Origin: Mucilaginibacter oryzae
GTDB lineage: Bacteria > Bacteroidota > Bacteroidia > Sphingobacteriales > Sphingobacteriaceae
Assembly (NCBI RefSeq): GCF_003148845.1
Contig: NZ_QGHA01000001.1
Location: forward strand, 496,001-560,000
DNA: 64,000 nucleotides
Direction of reading: 5' to 3'
Shown here: in pieces, positions 49,290 through 57,459 of the stretch
How the letters are laid out: every line of letters begins with the position of its first letter
How positions within the stretch are numbered: the first letter of the stretch is position 1
The notes under the pieces: model-generated
Databases searched by the model: none
What the model saw: the letters and a program-made list of their open reading frames with translations, nothing else
Told to the model about the DNA's origin: nothing
Position numbers and translations under genes: made by a program

Positions 49290-51901
49290 TGGCAAACGAT
49301 AAAAAAATAAGCGAACTGCCCATAGCCCAGACTATAAACGCTACCGATAAATCAATACTGATCAGCAACAATGCCGATTACCAGTTTGATTTCGCATCAC
49401 TGCTTCAATTTATAAACAGCGGTTTGGCGGCGGGGGCAAACCTTAGTTTCGGCACGGTACTTCCTCAAAATACCTTCGCGAAAAACGGAGATGTGTTCAT
49501 TAATACAGCTACCGGATCCTTTGCCCAAAAAATAGCAGGTGTGTGGACGGTAGTTTACACCATCGCGGCGGCATCTGCAGCAACCGGCAACACCGTTTTA
49601 TTTGGCAACGCCATTCCGGGCTCGGCTACCGGCAGCAATGGCGATACCTTTATCAATACCCTAACCGGCATATTTTACAAAAAAAACGGCGGCAGCTGGA
49701 GCCAGGTATTTTCGATGCAAACAGGTCCGCAAGGCCCCCAGGGTGTTAGCGGAACAAACGGAGCCAACGGCGCCAATGGTAAAACTATCCTTAACGGCGC
49801 GGTAAACCCAGCAAACAGTATAGGTACCGATGGCGATTTCTATATAAACACTTCATCATACTATTTATTCGGCCCCAAAACCGCAGGCGTATGGGGAGCA
49901 GGCATATCATTAATTATCTCGGGTGTTCAGTTTGAAGAAACGGCAAATAAAAATATCCCTAACGGTTATGCCGGACTGGATGGTACCGGCAAAGTGGCAC
50001 CCGCGCAACTCCCCTCCTATGTTGACGACGTACTGGAATTTTCAAACGTATCGGCCCTGCCTGTAACCGGCGAGGCCGGTAAAATTTATATCACTACCGA
50101 TAACAATAACCAATACCGCTGGAGCGGCACTTCATACATCCAGATTGTAAGCTCACCCGGCACAACAGACGCGATCCCCGAAGGCACCAACAACAAATAC
50201 TTCAGCGTTTCGCGGGTATTAAACGCCCTACTTGCAGGTATCAGTTTCGGTACATCTGCAGCTATATCCGCAACCGACACCGTTTTGCAGGCCCTCGGCA
50301 AGCTCCAGGCACAAATAAACAACCTGTTTAAAATACCCAACGGCGGTACCGCAGGCCAGGTGCTGGCGAAGGTTGATAGTACAGATGGGAATGTGCATTG
50401 GGTGGATGCGGAGAGTGGGGGGTACAATAATGAAAGTGAGTCCAATTTATATCCTTTACTCGCTGTAAATTCGGCTGCCTACTTATATAGTTTTGGGACA
50501 AGTATGACTGCGGCATATCTTTTACAGTTCCCTTTTTGGGATTCATATTCTGCGCAATTTGCCGTTAGGTTAGGGCTTTATCAAGATAATACAAATTACG
50601 CGCAAAGTGCATCAAACTCATTTTCTGCATTAAGACAAGCATATGCCCATCTGCCGACGAAGCAAAACAGAAACATAGCTATAATCGTAGAAATGGGGCT
50701 AAATGATTTTCAAGGAGGGATACTGCAAAAAGAATATAATCGACTTGAAGGTATACTAACTTCCTTTTTAGCAAATTCTTTTTTGGAAAGTGCATATCCA
50801 GGAAATGCTCCAGGAAGCGTCAAGACTGGTTCTTGGAATAGCTTTGATAGTACGTCGCATGGAGGAAAAGCAAACTCATTAAATGGCACAGCACTACAGT
50901 CAACCACAGTTGGCTCAACTTACACGCTATTTAATACCTCAAATGAAGTTGTAATTGGAACATATGCAAATGATGGAACTGGCACAAACCCTACTGGTGG
51001 TTTTGAGGTGTACTTGAATGACGTTCTATATACAACATATAACCCGGATGGTAAAACGTCAGGGATTACCGATGTTACTGGATATGATAATTCTATAACC
51101 CCTGATGCCGTAATAATAAAAGGATGTTCTGGAAAAACTGTTAAAATTGTAACAACTTCCAATAAGCCAACTATAATAGACTATTTTGGCAGTTTAGGTG
51201 CCAGCAACAATTTCGCACCTGTATTTGTGAGCCTCATACCACGTTTAGCAGATGCTGCTTACATTCTTGACGGGCCATCGAGAACTCCTGAAATCTTAAG
51301 TGAAGGGGATCGGATAATTAAAAGAGTTGTTGATTCCTTTAGAGGATACCCTGTTACAGTCGTTGAGATTAACAAATATTACGATCCCAACACACAAACA
51401 ATAGATAACCGACATGCTAATATTGATGGACACAAAGCAATCCTTAAGGCTTTTTTAGAAAAAATACAAGCTGGCGTTAATGGCTGGCCCGTGCCTCATG
51501 TACCCATAATTGGAGCTGAACGCTTTTTAACTGTTGGCAACAATGGAGTCATGACAAATTATGATGCTGCAGATTATATTGTAAATCCAACAGAGCTGAC
51601 ATCTGCAAATTTTTCTACAGGAAGAGCGGATATCGCTGGCAAAACAGGTCAAATATCTGCCGATACTGATTTCTTATATCTCTGTGTTGGTATTAATACT
51701 TGGGTAAGAGTAGCCTTAATTCAGGATAAAATAGATCTTTTTCTCGCTCCCATAGATGATAGTAGTGGAGCAAAAACATCCTCTGAGTTAAATTCAACCT
51801 ATCCTGCAGCAGTAATTTATCAAGTAGTCAGAGGTATTCAATTCAATTATCAAAAAGTATCATCAATTGTTTGGGAAAAAACTGCTAAATCTACAGCATA
51901 A
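49289..51901 (+). CDS. Phage fibre-like protein with collagen-like segment and SGNH hydrolase domain
   Basis: An 870-residue protein. The first about 380 residues are phage fibre-like repeats with a collagen-like segment (GPQGPQGVSGTNGANGANGK, about residues 148-167). From about base 50430 the DNA turns AT-rich and an SGNH-type esterase domain follows: nucleophile Ser in YSFGTSMTA (about residue 402), VEMGLNDFQGG, and the catalytic DxxH region NRHANIDGHKAIL (about residue 713). A C-terminal beta-rich part ends KTAKSTA. The fibre may bind and deacetylate a surface glycan. The gene is coupled to the next by TAATG overlap. Confidence 0.8.
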   Translation: MANDKKISELPIAQTINATDKSILISNNADYQFDFASLLQFINSGLAAGANLSFGTVLPQNTFAKNGDVFINTATGSFAQKIAGVWTVVYTIAAASAATGNTVLFGNAIPGSATGSNGDTFINTLTGIFYKKNGGSWSQVFSMQTGPQGPQGVSGTNGANGANGKTILNGAVNPANSIGTDGDFYINTSSYYLFGPKTAGVWGAGISLIISGVQFEETANKNIPNGYAGLDGTGKVAPAQLPSYVDDVLEFSNVSALPVTGEAGKIYITTDNNNQYRWSGTSYIQIVSSPGTTDAIPEGTNNKYFSVSRVLNALLAGISFGTSAAISATDTVLQALGKLQAQINNLFKIPNGGTAGQVLAKVDSTDGNVHWVDAESGGYNNESESNLYPLLAVNSAAYLYSFGTSMTAAYLLQFPFWDSYSAQFAVRLGLYQDNTNYAQSASNSFSALRQAYAHLPTKQNRNIAIIVEMGLNDFQGGILQKEYNRLEGILTSFLANSFLESAYPGNAPGSVKTGSWNSFDSTSHGGKANSLNGTALQSTTVGSTYTLFNTSNEVVIGTYANDGTGTNPTGGFEVYLNDVLYTTYNPDGKTSGITDVTGYDNSITPDAVIIKGCSGKTVKIVTTSNKPTIIDYFGSLGASNNFAPVFVSLIPRLADAAYILDGPSRTPEILSEGDRIIKRVVDSFRGYPVTVVEINKYYDPNTQTIDNRHANIDGHKAILKAFLEKIQAGVNGWPVPHVPIIGAERFLTVGNNGVMTNYDAADYIVNPTELTSANFSTGRADIAGKTGQISADTDFLYLCVGINTWVRVALIQDKIDLFLAPIDDSSGAKTSSELNSTYPAAVIYQVVRGIQFNYQKVSSIVWEKTAKSTA

Positions 51902-52755
51902 TGTCACATATTTTAAAATCAGGTTCGTCTCTCTTTACGACAAGCGGTTCAATAATAAGAATTAAAGACACCATAAATGTATTAAGAGAGCCTATAAATA
52001 TTAATTTAAATTACCCTCAATTTATTGAATACGACAATGCTACGCATCGCTATTATATCGCTAACAGTAATACTATCAAAGTATACAATGAAGCTTTTAA
52101 CTTGCTTGCGACCATAAATGGAATAGCTGGAATAGTTTCACTTCAAATTGACGCAATAAATAACAGGCTGATTGCAACAGATAGAAGCACATCTACGTTC
52201 TACGCTATTGATACAACAACTTATTCAATAACAAACATATTCTCTGCTTCCGGGCTAACCGAATCTGTAAGAACCGGTTATTACGATAGCCAAACTAACA
52301 GGTTTTTTATAGGTACTAACAAGATTTACATTTACTCGAATACAGGCATCTTATTGGGCATGATTACAGATAGTCGAATTCAAGCATCTAATGTTATAAA
52401 TCTTTTTGTTAACCCCTACACGAACTTCTTATTAATATCGATACCTGGTAAAATATTATTAGCAGACACCACGTCTATGCTAGTTCAAGCGAACGCAATA
52501 ACCGGCTCGGGCGTAACCACACCTGCATTTATAAGGCTGGATCCTATTAATCCAAACTCCTATTGGCTTTGTAATACAGCGGAGACATATTTAACTGAAA
52601 TGAGTGTAGCAACAAATACTGCAATAAGGATAGTAAGATTAGGAGAAAGCACTCCATACTCAATTTGGGTTAATAACCAAATTGGACTATACTCAATACT
52701 CGTAGCAGATACGGGATATAACCAGTTCTATAAATTGAGTGAGAAATTGGTTTAA
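51901..52755 (+). CDS. Beta-propeller-like protein, probably phage-associated
   Basis: A 284-residue protein with about five repeats of the form (Y/F)DxxTxxYYIAxxx and IYIYSNTGILLGMITDSR, VNPYTNFLLISIPGKILLAD. The blade pattern resembles YVTN or NHL-type propellers. It overlaps the fibre gene by one base (TAATG), so the two are co-translated. Codon use is AT-rich like the SGNH half of the fibre. It may be a fibre-tip receptor-binding component, but its length and lack of signal peptide leave other roles open. Confidence 0.65.
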   Translation: MSHILKSGSSLFTTSGSIIRIKDTINVLREPININLNYPQFIEYDNATHRYYIANSNTIKVYNEAFNLLATINGIAGIVSLQIDAINNRLIATDRSTSTFYAIDTTTYSITNIFSASGLTESVRTGYYDSQTNRFFIGTNKIYIYSNTGILLGMITDSRIQASNVINLFVNPYTNFLLISIPGKILLADTTSMLVQANAITGSGVTTPAFIRLDPINPNSYWLCNTAETYLTEMSVATNTAIRIVRLGESTPYSIWVNNQIGLYSILVADTGYNQFYKLSEKLV

Positions 52756-53783
52756 AATTTGTTTAAAATTGACTGCTTAGCGGCCATCTTCGATAACTTT
52801 TTTCCGATATTAATCGAAGGCAACTCAATATACTTATATGTCAATTTTGAAATACAAATCAATCCCAATAATAGTAATATATCCAAAAAAAAGTTCAACA
52901 ATGAATTAAATCTAAAAGGAGCAAGCCCCCTAAATTGATCAAAACAGTAAACAGTTAATGGTATGTGGATTAAATAAATAGAATATGATATATCACCTAA
53001 TCTACTAATGGTATTATTCGGTAATGGTTTATAGTGAGCAATAGCGATCAATATTGCCGTTAGAATACTGGCTATAAAAAAATGAACACTTTGATGGGCG
53101 GGGTAAAATGCGAATAAAGCCAAGCAAAGTAAAAATACATTTAAAATCAATTGCGACTTACTATCATTCAGTATCTTAAATAAGGCAATCCCTAAACAAA
53201 ACAATGGCCAGAATTTAAAAAAAGATAAAAAGCCCAAATCTGTTGACGGCACAACATAACTCCCTATTGTTATTAATATTAATAGAAACATAAAATACTG
53301 TTTCTTAAAGCACGAACTAAGAAATACTGTAATATAAAATAGCACTTCGTAGAGCAAAGTCCAATATGACCAATTAATTGGTGCTATCTTAGTAAAAGGG
53401 TAAGTCAACATACAGATAGTAAAAAATATATCACGACCAGTTTTGGGTAGTATTGCTACTGAATTATAGCCATACAATAATCTTAGAAGAACAATTATAA
53501 AAAGCGTAAAAATCAAACTGAACCAATATGGTGGGAAAATCCTAAAAAGTCTTCTAATAATAAACTCAATCGGATTTTTTGTGTGACGTAACGCGATCAT
53601 AACGCAATAACCACTTATTACGAAAAACATAGGAACCCCTAACTTACCATACTTGAAAAAAAAATTAGCATAAAAATTATCGGGCCTACTAGTGGGATGA
53701 TAATAAATATGATATAATACTACAGATATGGCTGCAATAAACCTTAAAAAATCTATTAAATTATTGCGTTTAGATTCGGTCAT
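52752..53783 (-). CDS. Membrane O-acyltransferase (OafA/WecH type)
   Basis: A 343-residue protein with about ten hydrophobic segments and the acyltransferase-3 pattern: NNLIDFLRFIAAISVVLYHI, GKLGVPMFFVISGYCVMIA with the RRLFRIFPPYWFSLI region, and PINWSYWTLLYEVLFYITVF, NTISRLGDISYSIYLIHIPL. Such enzymes add O-acetyl groups to surface polysaccharides in the inner membrane. The AT-rich composition contrasts with the genome. It converges on the propeller gene (4-base overlap). Confidence 0.85.
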   Translation of the reverse strand: MTESKRNNLIDFLRFIAAISVVLYHIYYHPTSRPDNFYANFFFKYGKLGVPMFFVISGYCVMIALRHTKNPIEFIIRRLFRIFPPYWFSLIFTLFIIVLLRLLYGYNSVAILPKTGRDIFFTICMLTYPFTKIAPINWSYWTLLYEVLFYITVFLSSCFKKQYFMFLLILITIGSYVVPSTDLGFLSFFKFWPLFCLGIALFKILNDSKSQLILNVFLLCLALFAFYPAHQSVHFFIASILTAILIAIAHYKPLPNNTISRLGDISYSIYLIHIPLTVYCFDQFRGLAPFRFNSLLNFFLDILLLLGLICISKLTYKYIELPSINIGKKLSKMAAKQSILNKF

Positions 53784-53940
53784 TTCTACAAAGTAAATAA
53801 TTATATTCTTTAAGTTACTCTTCTTTAGTATCTTTTAGTAAAAGCCTAACTACCATTACAATTAAAGGATTTCAATTATATAATAACAATTTACTTAACG
53901 GTTCTTTACTCCCTCTCACCTTATCCCCATCCCCCCACCC

Positions 53941-54192
53941 ATGACAACATTCGAACACCAGGAAATTCGCGGCATAACTATCAAGAACATGATCGTTACT
54001 ATTGCCAGCACCATCAGCATCGTAGTATCCGTAATGACGGTTTACTTTCAGCTCAAAGGCGACATTCAGGACATCCGTTCATCCCAGGAAACACAAACGC
54101 GTATCAACGAAATCAGGCTTAAAGTAATTGAAGGCCAGGTTGCTATATTACAGCAGGAGGTAACCAGGCTTAAAGAACAGAAAGGATCTTAA
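53941..54192 (+). CDS. Small membrane and coiled-coil protein, holin-like position
   Basis: An 83-residue protein: N-terminal polar part, one helix (MIVTIASTISIVVSVMTVYF) and a C-terminal coiled coil (IRLKVIEGQVAILQQEVTRL). Its position at the end of the phage block suggests a lysis-related holin or spanin-like part, although no clear family is seen. It ends 34 bases before the tRNA-Leu 3' end. Confidence 0.6.
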   Translation: MTTFEHQEIRGITIKNMIVTIASTISIVVSVMTVYFQLKGDIQDIRSSQETQTRINEIRLKVIEGQVAILQQEVTRLKEQKGS

Positions 54193-54226
54193 AAAATTAT
54201 TATTTTATACTGAAGATAAAGAGGTG

Positions 54227-54310
54227 TGCCCAGAACGAGATTCGAACTCGTACATCCTTACGAATGCCACCCCCTCAAGATGGTGCGTCTACCAATTTCG
54301 CCACCTGGGC
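54227..54310 (-). tRNA. tRNA-Leu (anticodon GAG)
   Basis: On the minus strand the acceptor GCCCAGG (from 54310) pairs with TCTGGGC (54228-54234), with discriminator A at 54227. The D-arm (GGCGAAATTGGTAGACGC), an anticodon stem CCATC-loop-GGTGG with GAG at positions 34-36, a long variable arm as in leucine tRNAs, and the T-arm GAGTTCGAATCTC are all present. The 3' end faces the prophage block. No CCA is encoded. It decodes CUC and CUU codons. Confidence 0.96.
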
Positions 54311-54317
54311 TTTTTTT

Positions 54318-54357
54318 AAAGTTGTTAGTTTTAAACGTACTTAAAACTAACAACTTT
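54318..54357. repeat. Hairpin with perfect 17-base arms between tRNA-Leu genes
   Basis: AAAGTTGTTAGTTTTAA (54318-54334) is the exact reverse complement of 54341-54357. The six-base loop is ACGTAC. It fills most of the gap between the two tRNAs. No T-run follows on the transcribed minus strand, so it is not a standard terminator. Confidence 0.7.
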
Positions 54358-54367
54358 GTTTCCGGCG

Positions 54368-54451
54368 TGCCCGAAGAGAGACTCGAACTCTCAAGAGACA
54401 ATTCTCAACGGCTTCTGAGACCGCAACGTTTACCAATTTCGCCATCCGGGC
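54368..54451 (-). tRNA. tRNA-Leu (anticodon CAG)
   Basis: The acceptor GCCCGGA (from 54451) pairs with TTCGGGC (54369-54375). D-arm GGCGAAATTGGTAAACG, anticodon loop CTCAGAA with CAG at 34-36, a class II long variable arm, and T-arm GAGTTCGAGTCTC are clear. It is 57 bases upstream, in transcription order, of tRNA-Leu(GAG), so both could be processed from one transcript. Confidence 0.96.
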
Positions 54452-54591
54452 TTATCGTTTTATTAACAAGCGTGCAAATATAAACCTTTCCGGCAAAATG
54501 CAAACTCAATAAATTAAAAAATCTCAGAAAGTTGTCTAACCACCGGCTAAAGGTTAATTTAAGCCTTTTAAGTTACTATATATCAAACTTT

Positions 54592-55614
54592 ATGAAGCAG
54601 GCACTCCTTTTCACTTTTAGCATTTTTAGTTGTTTATTATCTTCAACATCGCTCCTGAAGGCCCAAACCGTAACCATATTACAGCAGGATAAACCAACAA
54701 GTATCCGCGGATTATCGGTGGTGGATGATAAAACAGCCTGGATTAGCGGCAGCAAAGGCTACATCGCCAAGACTGCCGACGGCGGTAAAACGTGGGACTG
54801 GCAGCAGCTAAAAGGCTACGAAAAATCAGATTTCAGGGATATCGAAGCTTTTAGTGATAAAGAGGCCGTTATTATGAGTTCGGGAAGCCCTTCTTATATC
54901 CTTAAAACAACCGATGGCGGCCTTACCTGGCAGGAAAAATATCAAAAAACCGATACCTCTTACTTTTTAGATGCCATGGATTTTGCGGATGCCACGCATG
55001 GTTACATTTTAGGCGATCCGATCAATAACAAATTTCTGTTGCTCGAAACCAAAGACGGCGGCGAAACCTGGGCCAAATCAACCAACCCGCCTACCGCATT
55101 ACCTGGTGAAGCTGCTTTCGCGGCCAGCGGCACATGCCTCCGGGTTTTGGGAGAAGGCGCTATTTATATAGCGTCAGGAGGTAAAAGCAGCCGCCTCATT
55201 TCGTTGAGCAAAGGAAAAAGCGAATGGGAATATGCCAATTTGCCCATCAGCCAGGGCAAAAGTAGCGAAGGCGCGTTTTCAGTCGCCATCCAAAAAAATA
55301 AGGGGATAATTGTGGGCGGCGATTATGCGAACGATAAAATGAAGGATTCGGTAGCGGTTATAACCACTTACAAAAACCGCCATGCTTTTCAAGTAGTAAC
55401 ACATGGTCCGGAAGGCTTTCAGTCGTCGGTAGAGCACATCGCCGACGGCATTTTCCTTTCAACCGGCACACCCGGAAGCAACCTTACAACCGATGGCGGC
55501 CTCACCTGGAAGCAAATTGACACCACAAGCTTTAACGTTTGCCGCAAAGCTAAACGCGGAAAACTGGTTTTACTTGCGGGTAACGGCGGTAAAATAGCAC
55601 TATTTAAAATGTAG
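54592..55614 (+). CDS. Exported YCF48/BNR-repeat propeller protein
   Basis: The ATG at 54592 gives the signal peptide KQALLFTFSIFSCLLSSTSL ending LKAQ; the earlier in-frame start lies in the tRNA-flanking DNA. The 340-residue product has Asp-box-like motifs TADGGKTWDWQQL, TTDGGLTWQEK, TKDGGETWAKS and TTDGGLTWKQI, typical of sialidase-type or YCF48-like propellers. Members such as this are often annotated as oxidoreductase-like or as photosystem assembly-type proteins, but the role in non-phototrophs is unknown. Confidence 0.88.
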   Translation: MKQALLFTFSIFSCLLSSTSLLKAQTVTILQQDKPTSIRGLSVVDDKTAWISGSKGYIAKTADGGKTWDWQQLKGYEKSDFRDIEAFSDKEAVIMSSGSPSYILKTTDGGLTWQEKYQKTDTSYFLDAMDFADATHGYILGDPINNKFLLLETKDGGETWAKSTNPPTALPGEAAFAASGTCLRVLGEGAIYIASGGKSSRLISLSKGKSEWEYANLPISQGKSSEGAFSVAIQKNKGIIVGGDYANDKMKDSVAVITTYKNRHAFQVVTHGPEGFQSSVEHIADGIFLSTGTPGSNLTTDGGLTWKQIDTTSFNVCRKAKRGKLVLLAGNGGKIALFKM

Positions 55615-55667
55615 TTTACTGTGAATTAATACCTTAAAAAAAGCTTTACATTAATTTAAAAAATAGC

Positions 55668-55698
55668 TTGCAGGGAATAATAAAGAACTCTATATTTG
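55668..55698 (+). promoter_or_regulatory. Promoter of tRNA-Lys
   Basis: TTG (55668-55670) and TATATTTG (55691-55698) are exactly 20 bases apart, matching the Bacteroidota consensus. The tRNA begins 49 bases downstream, leaving a short 5' leader for RNase P. Confidence 0.75.
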
Positions 55699-55746
55699 CA
55701 CCACTTTAAACGGAAACGGTAATCGGACCGAAAAAGTTTAAAGAAT

Positions 55747-55819
55747 GATTCCGTAGCTCAGCCGGTAGAGCATAACACTTTTAATGTTGGGGTCCTGGGT
55801 TCGAGTCCCAGCGGGATCA
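55747..55819 (+). tRNA. tRNA-Lys (anticodon UUU)
   Basis: GATTCCG (from 55747) pairs with CGGGATC (55812-55818), with one G-U. The D-arm AGCTCAGCCGGTAGAGC, the anticodon loop CTTTTAA with UUU and the T-arm CTGGGTTCGAGTCCCAG are clear. Discriminator A at 55819, no encoded CCA. A strong terminator follows directly. Confidence 0.97.
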
Positions 55820-55822
55820 CTG

Positions 55823-55848
55823 AAAAGCCACCGAACGGTGGCTTTTTT
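55823..55848 (+). terminator. Terminator of tRNA-Lys
   Basis: GCCACC pairs with GGTGGC around a GAAC loop, with AAAA before and TTTTTT after the stem. It lies a few bases beyond the tRNA. Confidence 0.9.
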
Positions 55849-56071
55849 GTTAAATACGCTTTTATATCGGATTCTCAGGGATCAAGCAGGAATAATTATA
55901 AACGACCAACCTAAACCCGACTTAATTAACTAATTAACAACACATTGCACTATAGAAACAAGCTTTTCAATTGCTATATCAACTGTATTTTTCAATTTCC
56001 TCCATGCTCATCCCAAACTGAACTTAAAGTCGCCGTCAGTTTACGATATCTGTTTTAGTACTCGCTTATAG

Positions 56072-56614
56072 TTATAACGACCTGCTCAGATTAAATTCCC
56101 CGTCGGTTATATCAATATAGCTTGAGGGCGAGCTACCTACTTTGACCAGATGACCTCTGAATGTTCCTGTTACATGGTCAGCGGCTAATGATGTGAATTG
56201 CAGGGTAAGAGAAGTAGAAGCAAGGGTACCACTGGCATAATAGTTTGTTCCATCATCGTCTTTATAGGTAATGGTACCCTGCACCGTTGTTTTGCCTTTA
56301 ATCGTGATGAATTGCTCGGTATAGGTTTTGCCTGTTTGATAGGCAGTGCTATCATTTAGTACAATCGAAATCCCGTCAACATGGTTGTTGTTAAACTGTC
56401 CTACAAGCTGCGCTGCATAAATGGGTAAGGGCTTCGTAAAAAGCGTGGTTGGATTGTAATCCATTTCTTTTACCACGTTGCCTATCTTCAGCCTGACATA
56501 AAATTTCGTGGTGTCGTTATTTTTAACATCCACAGTTTTGCTATCTTTTTTACACGAAGTTACCAGCGCTAACAGCGTTAAAACCGGTATAAGTAAACGG
56601 ACAGTTGTTTTCAT
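56072..56614 (-). CDS. Lipoprotein of unknown function
   Basis: A 180-residue protein with a lipoprotein signal (LLIPVLTLLALVTSCKK). The mature part is beta-rich, with VVKEMDYNPTTLFTKPLPIY, TTVQGTITYKDDDGTNYYAS and GTFRGHLVKVGSSPSSYIDI, then TDGEFNLSRSL. This plan (an N-terminal lipobox, then a GTF.G......ITDGEFN end) is common in Bacteroidota lipoproteins of unknown use. It is downstream, on the same strand, of the sensor kinase/LytTR pair, with an 87-base gap. Confidence 0.75.
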   Translation of the reverse strand: MKTTVRLLIPVLTLLALVTSCKKDSKTVDVKNNDTTKFYVRLKIGNVVKEMDYNPTTLFTKPLPIYAAQLVGQFNNNHVDGISIVLNDSTAYQTGKTYTEQFITIKGKTTVQGTITYKDDDGTNYYASGTLASTSLTLQFTSLAADHVTGTFRGHLVKVGSSPSSYIDITDGEFNLSRSL

Positions 56615-56701
56615 AGAATTTTTGTCCCAATTTATCCCACCCGATGCTATACATCAACCATCATTTATTAAACGCGGGGAAATAATTATTTTTCGCGGCG
56701 T

Positions 56702-57448
56702 TTACAGTGCATTTATTTTTTCCAGGAAAAGTTCTCTTCTGCGTATAGAAACATCTATAACGGCATTATCGGCCATAATTACCGTTCCAGACTTGGTTCG
56801 CTGGTATTTCCTGATATGGTCGAGGTTAATAAGATGCGACTGGTGCACCCGGAAAAAATTATTATCGGCTAACAACTCGTCAAAATATTTCAGCGTTTTT
56901 GCTACGGTATGTTTAAGCCCGGATATGGTGAAGATGTGTGTGTAGTTCACATCGGCTTCGCAGCGTACAATGTCGGTTATATTTAAAAAAATCATTCCGT
57001 CGCCGGTTGGAACCGTAATCTTTTTTCGTTTCCCTTCTAAGGAGAGGTTACCTAGCAATAGCCGCACTCTTTCATCTGAATAATTTTTTTCTGCTTGTGT
57101 TATGGCCCTGCCCATAGCACGTTCAAAATCGGCTTTGCTTACCGGTTTAAGCAAATAATCCAAAGCAGCGTATTGAAAAGCCTGAATGGCGTAACGCTCG
57201 TAAGCCGTAGTAAAGATCAGGACAAAATCTATTCGCGACAATTGCTTTAAAAGTTCAAAGGCGGTGGTTTGGCCGAGCTGTACATCCAGAAATACCACGT
57301 CAGGATGGTGTTTTGCAATACCCCGTAACGCATCGTCAGCATCATGATGAATAGCGGATATGATCGCCTTGTCGCGGTAATCTTCCAGTAAAGTCACGAT
57401 TTGCTCAGCGCAATGCTGCTCGTCGTCTATAATTGTTATGCGGATCAT
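56702..57448 (-). CDS. LytTR-family response regulator
   Basis: A 248-residue protein. The receiver domain has the acidic pair DDE (residues 8-10), phospho-acceptor Asp55 in VVFLDVQLG, the Thr in IFTTAYE and the Lys in LLKPVSK. The LytTR DNA-binding domain follows: FLNITDIVRCEADVNYTHIF, KTLKYFDELLADNNFFRVHQ, SHLINLDHIRKYQRTKSGTV and DVSIRRRELFLEKIN. It is encoded 11 bases after the partner kinase. Confidence 0.94.
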   Translation of the reverse strand: MIRITIIDDEQHCAEQIVTLLEDYRDKAIISAIHHDADDALRGIAKHHPDVVFLDVQLGQTTAFELLKQLSRIDFVLIFTTAYERYAIQAFQYAALDYLLKPVSKADFERAMGRAITQAEKNYSDERVRLLLGNLSLEGKRKKITVPTGDGMIFLNITDIVRCEADVNYTHIFTISGLKHTVAKTLKYFDELLADNNFFRVHQSHLINLDHIRKYQRTKSGTVIMADNAVIDVSIRRRELFLEKINAL

Positions 57449-57459
57449 ACCTGTTCATT

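Noticed and set aside
52752..53783. Acyltransferase as part of a host capsule locus
   Set aside because: No glycosyltransferase or capsule genes flank it; it lies within phage genes with shared AT-rich composition.
43142..54192. Complete, active prophage
   Set aside because: Integrase, most of the terminase, the capsid start and all tail tape genes are missing; only part of the head and fibre genes remain.
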